Shown in pieces: positions 55,858-64,000 of a stretch of 64,000 nucleotides of DNA. The position numbers and the translations under genes are program-made. Every line of letters starts with the position of its first letter. Position 1 is the stretch's first letter. Origin of the DNA: Reticulascus tulasneorum (Eukaryota > Ascomycota > Sordariomycetes > Glomerellales > Reticulascaceae); NCBI GenBank assembly GCA_001557505.1, contig LSAX01000002.1:2728001-2792000 (forward strand), in the 5' to 3' direction. Below the pieces are notes generated by a model. The model was not told the DNA's origin, did not search any database, and saw only the letters and a program-made list of their open reading frames with translations.

Positions 55858-58316
55858 TGGCTCAATGGATCCTATTTCGGCGAATTGAGAAATCCGGCGA
55901 TAGTAAAGTGAACCCGCTGAGTGTCAAGCTAAAGACTTGCAGAAGCTATCCTGGGGCGAGCTTTTGTGTCTTTCGTTTTGACCCTCTGAGCTTTTGACCT
56001 GGAGAGAAAGTCACAACCCTAGTATCACTGACCTGGCTATTTTCGAGACCGGTGTGAAATGGCGCGTCAATAGGCAGCAACTCGCGCGGCGCAGATCTTC
56101 TTCAGCGCACCTTGAGGACGCGGCCAGAGGAGGTCTATCTGAATGGGGTTGTCACCGGGGATGCCCTTCCGGTAAGAGACCACTGTAACCTCTCTTTCAA
56201 GTTGGCCGGCAAACTATGCGCTCTGCAGGGAATGCTCCGGAATTTCCAATGAGCATCGAGATCACACATGCGGGTCGGCACATGTATTGGAGTGTTGCCC
56301 AATATCTGGAGCGTTGACAGGCACACCGTAGCGACAGAAGCGGACCTGAAGAACTGAAGATGGGGGCCGGCCCGCACCACGGATCCAAGCTGTCGGGATT
56401 CGTGTGTCTGGGCTTTTCCGGCAATGGATGGTGGTGTTAAGTGGCGAGCAGCACAAGCAGATTCGGTCAAACCCCGCCTCTGGCTGGTACTGGACGAAGA
56501 ATTAGACAACGAAGAAGATGCACTCTTGGCTGTGAGGCTTTTGGCGAGTGCAGCTGGCCTTTATTTATTTACTCGGGAATCTTACAGCTTCTCATCGTGA
56601 GCGCGAGAGCACGCCTTGAGTCGTTCTCTTTTGGAGTTCTACAGTCCTCGTGGTGGGCAACCCCTCCAATTCGGTATCAGAGTCCCCCATGTCGTAACTG
56701 CATCATGTAGGGTTATTGTGTCGTGGAGTGGTCAATACATGCTGCAGTCCAAAGGAGGGCACACATCTCATCCTTGGACGGTTGTGAAATTTCGAACGAC
56801 CAAGTGGGCCTCCACTTATCATTGGTCTCGGGCATCGATGGAGACTGCAAAGTGGGTGTGTAGCTTCACTTGATAGTCGCTCCATTGTGCTTAGCGAGGA
56901 TCTTAGGACGCGACAAGGTTCGACGTTTTGGGCGATGAAGGAGACGGTCAAAGACTGCTGGGGGAACGGCCTGTGGCCGGGGGCGCGGAATCTGTAGCCA
57001 GTCATTTGGGTCCCTAGCCAGAGAGCCATCAAGGTGCCGGTTTTTGGTGGATCCCCCCGGCATACAACCTCCATGATTTCTGCTTCCTGTAACGAAGCTT
57101 GAACTTGACAAGATTGCCGCGTTCGACTTCATGAGAGCTTTGGAATTTGGACAAAGCCTTGTCGTACTACGTGGTACGAAAGGTTAAGAAATCCTTCCAA
57201 ACATGATTGGCCCACTTGCCCTACATTCTTGTCGTAGCCCGTCTTGTTGGACGCCACGATTAGTGGGTGGTCTGCAATTGTTTGGCTTAGCAACTTGTCA
57301 ATATTGATGAAGGTGTGTGCCGTCAACTTGACCAAGCTTGTCAGTTTTGCTAGCTCCTTGGTTACCTTGCAGGCCATGCTACATATGCAGCAACCCTGCA
57401 GACAGTGGTGGGTAGTACAGCTCGATATCTGCTCGTTCTCAACACAGCGTTTCCTGCAGACACCGGCACCATCCCGCGGACGCCTAGTGCACCATCCGAT
57501 CGTCGCCTTCGCTCGGCGAGCCTTATTGCCTGTCGATGTGGCCAATGGCAGGATGCAGTTAAACTTCCTTCTTCAATTCTTCCCCCAAAACACCCTGTCT
57601 ATCAGCGATACAAGTAGCAGGTTGGCAAATGCACGGGTCACTCGGCATTCCCAGTTTGACTCCATATCACATCCTGTGCCCCAATAACGAGTGCAGATAT
57701 CGACAGGTGGCCCTGCACAGCGAACGGGTCCATAGTTCAAGCGAACATCATACGTGCGTCTGTTAAATTGTGTCTGTTGGTTCGTAACATGCTGACTGAC
57801 GAATTACACTGGTCCAAGCCGAATTTCCAGGATCGCTATCTTTCCAGTAGTGCTGCCACATGCTTGCGCTGTCCCAATCATTCTATCCCGGCATGGTTAT
57901 TTACACGAAGAGTTCCCAAACTCCTTTCAAACACTCGCGCCATCGAAGCACTCCCATGTCTTGCTCACTGCAGAGTCCGTAACTAAGCGAGGGAATGCAG
58001 TTACCCCCCATCAGCTTCTGGCTATTGCCGGAGGGAATGACTAGTCCTGTCGTGATTGCGTGGCGAATGCATTCATCGTAGATCTAAATTTGCTGACGCA
58101 ACAGGACTACCGCGGTAAGACGAGTATCAGGCGGTAAACTGCATTATCTCGTGGGCTAGCCACCTTGAAGGGCGAGATATCGGACTCTATGCCAAAAGTA
58201 GATGTTGCCACAAAGCCTCCCGTGAGACTGGGCCGTACTTGCGCCTTTTCGAGCATCAGCATCGACCAGCATCGTGTACTGTCGTTACAGCAAGGCAGCA
58301 ATCGGTACGCCTCGAG
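55858..58316. other. 2.5-kb region without a supported gene
   Basis: Left end is the promoter of the permease, right end the 3' flank of the P450. Two open frames on opposite strands at about 57129-57687 overlap each other; neither contains a known motif, so no gene is called. Confidence 0.5.
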
Positions 58317-60341
58317 CTATAAGATAAGAGTCTTCGATCTCGCTGAACGAGATGCAATCGAGCATTCAAAATGCTCGGGGTGGCTATGAAATATCAACTT
58401 CTGCGTCCCTGGAGTCCATGGTCACAACTCACCAAGTTCCGCCATTTGTGAATACAACACGTGGCTCAATAACTCTACCATCTTCTCCAATCTTCTTATT
58501 GATATTGAGGGTGGCAAGCATGGTAGCAACGACTATCCAAACACTGTTATCAGCTAAGTAGCGTCCAATACATACCCTTCGGCCGAAACCAAATTGCCCT
58601 ACAGGAAGGGGTTCGCCAGGGCCTCCTTCAGAACTTGGTTGATATCTATCGGGATTGAACGACTTCGGATCATGATAAACTCTTTCATCTTGGGTCATGG
58701 CTCGAGAATTGGCAAAAACAATGGAACTATTCGGTTAGTCAGACACGGAAGTGCCACGGAATGTCAGAGCAGCGTACCCCTTGGGAATGAACATGCCGTT
58801 GTAGAGGTCATCTTTCAATGATCTATGAGGTATTCCTAGGGGTGCAAGGGGTGACCATCTAAACTTTGTAAGAATATGCTCGTTGAAGTCCCAGCGACTT
58901 ACCGATAGGTCTCCTGGACTATGTAGTCGATGTATGGCAAGGATGGTCTATCAGTGAAGTCGGGAAGTCGGCTGGTTCCCACGACTTGGTCGATCTGAGC
59001 CTGTGCTTTCTTTTGAATCTCAGGATGAAGGACCATGTTGAGAATGAAAATGACAATAGTGGCCCATGTCTTCATAGAGTTGCGTTAGATCAGCTGGGTC
59101 CAGATCGACGATGAGACTCACAGTGTCTGCTCCAGCAATGAATATGGCACCAGAAGCGCCTTTGATGTCCTCGAGTGACCAATCTTGTCTTAATCCTTGC
59201 TCAGCGTTGGATTTGTATGTCCCTAGAAGGGAATGGGCGAAAGAACCACCTTCCCCGCCGCGGGCCTGGGAAGTGTCAAGGTCGGCTACAATAACAGGGG
59301 CGGTGACATTGCTCACCACTTCTTCTTGCGCAACTGCAAAGGGAACGTTGTGAAGCTTTCGAATCGCCCAGCCCCATTCGCGGGCGAACTTCAATGACCG
59401 GTCTCTAACTAACCAGTTTGGCAGATATCGAGCTGCAAGAAGACGTTCATGAGTGCCAGGTCTGGCCGAGGTCATTCAAGAAACTTACCGGGAGGGAAGA
59501 TATCGACGATGCTGTTGGCGGGGGCGCCGCCATTACCGGTTGCGTACATGGCATCATTGGCTATCTGGATGTAGGGGTCATCATCCTCTAGGACATCGAC
59601 GCCGTAACTTGCTTTGAGAACGATTGCCACCGCAAATCTGTGTAAGGGTCAGTCCGTTCCTATCCTTGGATGCTGAGTCTGGCTGGCTACCTCCTCAGAG
59701 ATGTTTCCCAGTTGTCTGGGGTCCGCATAAAGCTTCGCACTGTTCGCCGGGCTTCCTGAACTTGCAACTCGTACCACTGCCGAACATTGGTATGGCTGAA
59801 AGTTGTCTGGAGTAGCTTTCGATGCATCTGCCAGCGACGACCGAACGGGAGAAATGTCAGTGTCATGCCCCAGCCCATGCTATAGATCCACGTTAGCAAT
59901 ATCCATGTGCAGGCGCAGATGTAGTACGGACACCTCGAATAGCGTGAACCTGGGACGATCACAGTAGTTTGCTCCCCGGCGATCCAGAATATCCTTTGCA
60001 ACTTGAACGCTATTCAGCACCACAATGGACGTTCCTAATGACTTGACATATATCACGTCCGAGTCTTTTGTGGAGTTAGAGCACGAAGCCTCTCTTTGCT
60101 ACCAAGCCAATCAACGGATGGTAAACTTACTGTATTGTTTGCTCCATTTTGCATATGTTCCTGCCGTATTCTCTGCAGGAATGACTCGAAGATGACCGAT
60201 CAGAAATTCTCCTGGAGGGCCAGGTGGAAAGGGAGCACGGTTTGGTGCAGAGAGATACCGGAGGAGTGCAATAGTAACTAACAATACGAGACAGAGTACA
60301 CTACTTGTCCTGAACGAAGGTGGGCTCCCAGAGATATCCAT
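58317..60341 (-). CDS. Cytochrome P450 monooxygenase
   Basis: Nine exons (60131-60341, 59932-60064, 59691-59879, 59489-59637, 59122-59432, 58903-59069, 58778-58858, 58433-58726, 58317-58383) give 533 residues. An N-terminal membrane anchor (SSVLCLVLLVTIALLRYL) is followed by the proline-rich hinge PFPPGPPGEFLIGHL. Other P450 blocks: MGWGMTLTFLPFGRRWQMHRK in the C-helix region, I-helix AGADTT (about 327-332), K-helix ETYR (384-387), FNPDRY, and the heme loop FGFGRRVCIG with Cys466. The tail after the heme domain is short and basic, encoded by a 67-nt last exon. The second intron needs a GTCCGT donor to stay in frame. The reaction and CYP family cannot be assigned. No other secondary-metabolism gene flanks it. 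A TATA-like tataaata (plus-strand reading) lies about 137 bases upstream. Confidence 0.92.
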
Positions 60342-61044
60342 CGATACACGGAAGGGCGGTATAAGCGGTATCAAACTTGTCTGGCAGCTGTTTTGAAGGC
60401 ATGGACAGACCGCGTGTAAGGCAGGAAGAAAAGAGGCAGTAGCACCAGAAATAAGGAAGGACAAAGAGTTTAGCTGGTATAAATAGGATGGAAGATCGGC
60501 TTGCAACCTGGTACTGCTGCAACTGCTGTCACTGCATTTGAGCTGCTGTACTAATCGGATCGTCAGATCTGTAGCGGGCAACGGGACAGCCTACATCCAC
60601 CTACCGGTCAGGGTCAACACAGCGCGGTATGAGCATGAACCGGAGTTTCCTCCTTTGTTGTCCGTTCTAAGATGTTTCACCAGCGCTTGGGTCGAGGTAG
60701 CAGGTAGGCAGGATCAAGTAGACACATTAATGGCCATGTCGAACATTATGTCCCAGGTAGGTTCGTTCCATGACTTACAGTGGGATATGCTCTATTGAAC
60801 TACCTACCTAAGCGAAGGTAGACTTGCGGGGCTTCAAGTTCAGATGAGATCCATATTGCCCCACCAAAGCATCCGCCTTCCCCTCAGCAATCCACCTAGC
60901 ACGAGTCAGTCGCCTTGAATGGTTTATCAATTTCATGATGTTAGTGAGCTGATGCGGCTGAAGTTTTGTCTGCTGCTTTAATAAAGATAGTGCTGAGAAG
61001 AATCACGATCTCACTCAACCCCATCCCTTCTCAAATCTTTCAAG
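60342..61044. promoter_or_regulatory. Divergent promoter region of the P450 and ribokinase genes
   Basis: About 700 bases. TATA-like sequence on the P450 side at 60478-60485. A tacctaccta motif with a matching aaggtaga half lies at 60799-60821, and further ggtagg pieces at about 60697-60710 and 60755-60760. The ribokinase leader before 61045 is CT-rich. Motif function is not known. Confidence 0.45.
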
Positions 61045-62004
61045 ATGTCTGGCCTCCCTCAGATCACCATCCTCGGCTCCCTCAACATCGATCTCGTTTC
61101 GTATGTCCCTCACCACCCCCTCCCCGGCGAAACCCTCACCTCCAACTCGTTCGCCATCTCACCTGGCGGGAAAGGCGCCAACCAAGCCGTCGCCTGTGCC
61201 AAACTTTCGCGTTCCAAAGATGACCCATCCTCGGCGTCTGCCTCGGTGTCCATGATCGGCGCCGTAGGCAAAGACAGCTACGGTGACGTGCTGCTCTCAA
61301 ACCTTCGCGCGCACGGCGTGCAGACCGACCAGGTAGTTGTGGGCGGCGACCTGAAAACGGGTATGGCTATCATCGTGGTCGATGAGCCCTCAGGCCAGAA
61401 CCGGATCATCCTTGCCCCGGAGGCCAATCACTCACTCTTGCCCGCACAATTTGACGTGCTACCCGACCCGAAGCCGGATCTGCTGATTATGCAGCTGGAG
61501 ATCCCCTTCAAGACCGTCATGACGGCGCTGGAAGCGGCGAAAAATGCGGGCGTGTCGGTGCTCTTGAACCCAGCTCCAGCGCAGCCATTGCCCGACTCTG
61601 CGTACGATGGGCTGGCGCATCTCGTGGTGAACGAGACGGAAGCGGCGTTGCTTTCCGGATGCAAGGAGTCGGATTTGGATGATCTAGCGGGGCTGAAGCG
61701 CGTGGGAGACTGGTTCGCGGGAAAGAAGGTGAGAAACTTGGTTATTACGCTAGGTGGCCGGGGCGTGTTCTACGTCAGTGAGGACGGGAAGAGCGCACTT
61801 ATCCCGGCAGAGAAGGCAACGGTTGTAGATACAACGGCCGCGGGTGATACGTTTGTAGGGTCGTATGCCGTGTCGGTAGTCTCCTCCAAAGCAGGCCAGT
61901 TCGATATAGATCAGACCATTAGGAAGGCGAACCGAGCAGCTGCAAAGACCGTGGAAAGGAAGGGCGCGCAAGACTCGATCCCGTGGCGGGACGAAGTCAA
62001 CTAG
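61045..62004 (+). CDS. rbk1: Ribokinase (PfkB family)
   Basis: Intronless, 319 residues. The ribokinase motifs are complete: ITILGSLNIDLVSYV at the N terminus, the first PfkB signature GGKGANQAVACAKL, the substrate loop NPAPAQPLP, the nucleotide-binding VNETEAALL and VITLGGRGVFYV, and the second signature DTTAAGDTFVGSYAVSV with the catalytic base at about Asp268. ARTVER-like residues at the C terminus (AAAKTVERKGAQDSIPW) match the ribokinase ATP-lid and potassium-site region. It phosphorylates D-ribose to ribose 5-phosphate in the cytosol, feeding the pentose phosphate and nucleotide pools. It is divergent from the P450 and convergent, within about 170 bases, with the next gene. Confidence 0.96.
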   Translation: MSGLPQITILGSLNIDLVSYVPHHPLPGETLTSNSFAISPGGKGANQAVACAKLSRSKDDPSSASASVSMIGAVGKDSYGDVLLSNLRAHGVQTDQVVVGGDLKTGMAIIVVDEPSGQNRIILAPEANHSLLPAQFDVLPDPKPDLLIMQLEIPFKTVMTALEAAKNAGVSVLLNPAPAQPLPDSAYDGLAHLVVNETEAALLSGCKESDLDDLAGLKRVGDWFAGKKVRNLVITLGGRGVFYVSEDGKSALIPAEKATVVDTTAAGDTFVGSYAVSVVSSKAGQFDIDQTIRKANRAAAKTVERKGAQDSIPWRDEVN

Positions 62005-62174
62005 GGGTGTCGGAATGTTATTTCCAAAAGTAAATAGCATGCTTCAGTATTTATCGTGTCAGGTTGCAGCACTCGTCTCTGAAAAGAGATTCTCTAATTC
62101 CAAAACTAATGAACCCGCAAGAGATATTGTACACAAACGCCCCTGAACTCCAAAAGCCGAGCCCCGTTAACATC

Positions 62175-63964
62175 TCACCACCAGCCGATCCAACCCCATC
62201 TTCCAGAGTCTCGTTTGCCTCTTGAGCCCGTCTGAAGAGAGCTCATTGGACGAACTTTCTGCTCTGGAGTCTCGCCATCTAGTTGGCCATGCGAAGCAGG
62301 AGGAATCAATCCTCGCATTACACCAGGGCCCATGGACTTACTACTCCTTAATACTGCCACTTTCCCTCGTTCTTGCGTGCTCTCCGCACTTTGGCGCATG
62401 GGTGGCCCGCCCAATACTGTCGTCTCTGGCACTACCGGACATGTTGAAGAAGACGACACACGATCAACGCGGGTGGCACGAAAGCTTGAACGCCCCCCTG
62501 CGGAGGTCCTCCTGATCTCTGACCAGATCATGCGAGCCTTGTCAGGTTCCCTTACGATAGCCTCTTTCATGAGGCTCGTTTGCCTCACTGGGACCAGAGG
62601 CGCAGTGCGAGCTACTGCTTTGAGTGTTTCCACACTCTCTGCTGACCTCTGGGTAAATCTTGTCTGAGACTTGGCTGGTTTCCTTGGGGTAGAGCTATGA
62701 GTCGCCAACTCTTGCATGGCGTCTGCGGCTCTTTCTGGCCTCCAGTGAGAGTAAACTATATCGAATAGGGGATTCGTGACTGGTACTGGTCGCGGTGACC
62801 AAGGCGAGCGGTGATTGTGGCGTTTCAGCACAGCAGTTGCGACTGTTTCCATCCTCGATTCGAGAGCGGTCAGTCCGTTTGCGACATCAGATTTGTTCTG
62901 TGACGGAAATCCCGAGTGGGAATATGTCACTCGAATTTTTAAGTATTCCACTCGAGAGTTTCCAAGATGGAACTCCAAGTCTTCTATCAAATCGTCCGAC
63001 CTTTGCCGCACATGCCCCGAATGTTTAGAAGCGGGAGATGGCTCCAGACGGACATTGGCGAGCAAGAGTATCGTAGATCCTACACAGACAGTCCTATTAT
63101 CCGTCAGACCATATACTACTCAAATGAAAACGCAACTTCTTACGTGGGACGTGGATCATCTTCTAAGAGTCGTGTGACACTACTGTCTCCAACCGGCACA
63201 ACTTCAACCGCCACGTTATACAAGCATCCATACAGAAATGGGTCTGAAATATGTCAGTAGGTACGAAGTTTCATTGACTTCCAGTATTGAACATACCTGC
63301 TTGGAGGGTACTCTTGGCTCCAATTGAATATCTCTCATTAGTTACTGAGAAAAGGGCCATGGACGGCTCTGCCGTTAGAGGTCGACATAGCTGTCCCGAA
63401 ATTTCTATGGACACCCACACGCTGGTTGTATCATCTTCTATTGCCTTTACTTCCGGTGTGACAGTTATGTGAGGTATTAGAACGAGTGTCTTATGCCCCC
63501 GAACTGTGTCTTTGGGACGACTCGACGAGGAAGTGCAAAGGTCTAGCGAAGACCTACTCCCACTGCCGTCGTAGGATAGCTGAAAAGGTGATATTTGTCG
63601 ACTCTTAATACCCAATACTGTTCCTGGCTGCATCAACGAGGTCTTGTGGAGAAGGCTTGCAGTTTCATTGATCTGGGACATGCAACTTGTCGATCTTACT
63701 CTAGTTTCTTGCCTGTTGCGAGATAACCGAGGTGTAATAAAAGATCTCTCTGGCCGGGTTGTTTTTTCTATTGGGCGGGAGGTGCGGGGAGCGAAGCGTT
63801 GAACAGCTTGGTTCATGCTTCGACCCGGTGGTCGTGGTGTAGGCTCGTTGTCGAATTCGGAATCATAGGAGGCTAGAGGCTGTCAGAGATTTGTGAAAGG
63901 ATTTGGGATGTGAATTCTCACAAGCTTGAAAGATCTCGTCATCCACACCACAACGCCACTGTTC
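62175..63964 (-). CDS. Conserved fungal hypothetical protein, 5' end outside the window
   Basis: Visible exons are 62175-63093, 63144-63243, 63297-63872 and a short one at about 63922-63958/63964, whose upstream intron runs to the window edge. The joined frame closes across all introns. Blocks include LVLIPHITVTPEVKAIEDDTT, VWVSIEISGQLCRP, FLYGCLYNVAVEVVPVGDSSV, the stretch STILLLANVRLEPSPASK, and DLIEDLEFHLGNSRVEYLKIRVTYSHSGFP, together a beta-rich domain. A basic, Ser-rich disordered tail ends at WGWIGWW. The family is recognised only as a conserved Pezizomycotina hypothetical with Gly/Leu beta-strands resembling a secreted or vWA-associated fold; no function is claimed. The N terminus is missing, so length cannot be judged. 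Confidence 0.72.
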
Positions 63965-64000
63965 CTAACGGTGTATATCCGTGTCGAAATGTTGGCTTCC

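Noticed and set aside
57129..57687. Opposing 138- and 147-codon frames
   Set aside because: They overlap on opposite strands and neither shows a domain, signal peptide or codon bias strong enough to choose.
58317..62004. P450 plus ribokinase as part of a secondary-metabolite cluster
   Set aside because: No synthase, transporter or tailoring partner is nearby; the ribokinase is a primary-metabolism enzyme.
1..64000. tRNA, rRNA, CRISPR arrays and intact transposons
   Set aside because: No tRNA-like B-box with matching cloverleaf, no rRNA sequence, no spaced direct repeats, and no transposase or reverse-transcriptase motif was found by eye; a covariance-model or repeat search was not possible.

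Overview
The window is nuclear DNA of a filamentous ascomycete (Pezizomycotina). The evidence is gene-dense DNA on both strands, 43-207 nt introns with GT...AG borders, CT-rich leaders, a Dicer-like protein, a Zn2Cys6 transcription factor, hamartin (absent from budding yeast), a GPI-anchored GH17 glucanase, and several Pezizomycotina-type hypothetical proteins. The class cannot be fixed from the sequence. Exon borders were assembled by hand so that reading phase closes across every intron; family names come from recognised motifs, not from a search.

Layout. 1-8.7 kb: ZIP zinc transporter (3' end cut off), GH17 glucanase and hamartin/Tsc1, all on the minus strand. 9.3-14.6 kb: DJ-1/PfpI protein, mitochondrial ribosomal protein uL23m, an MT-A70 methyltransferase and a Leu5-type mitochondrial carrier. 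15.2-19.8 kb: a Dicer-like 2 gene. 22-26.4 kb: secreted TAP-like hydrolase and a Zn2Cys6 regulator, convergent. 26.4-29.1 kb: no supported gene. 29.1-38.1 kb: single-pass membrane protein, SigF/NTF2-like protein, a conserved hypothetical with an in-frame TAG, bystin/Enp1 divergent from Hgh1, and a DUF427 protein. 38.8-42.7 kb: an OSCA/TMEM63 (Csc1) channel. 43-50.4 kb: a decayed tandem repeat, an FAD monooxygenase, a CYSTM-like protein and homogentisate 1,2-dioxygenase. 53-64 kb: Rib7 riboflavin reductase, an NCS1 purine-cytosine permease, a cytochrome P450, ribokinase, and a hypothetical gene whose 5' end lies outside the window.

Most of the genes are housekeeping or nutrient-related: ribosome assembly and translation (uL23m, Enp1, Hgh1), TOR control (Tsc1), CoA import (Leu5), zinc, purine and ribose use. 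There is no obvious secondary-metabolite or defence cluster; the lone P450 and the monooxygenase each sit among unrelated genes.

The main observation is the Dicer-like protein. Its helicase motifs are intact, but both RNase III domains carry Lys at the metal-binding Glu that corresponds to E. coli RNase III Glu117, and RNase IIIb also has Ala at the LEF glutamate. This pattern predicts a dsRNA-binding, cleavage-poor Dicer. Other points worth checking are a premature TAG (or in-frame 54-nt intron) in a conserved hypothetical gene, a frame-preserving retained-intron option inside a zinc-cluster DNA-binding domain, and a frameshifted tandem coding repeat.
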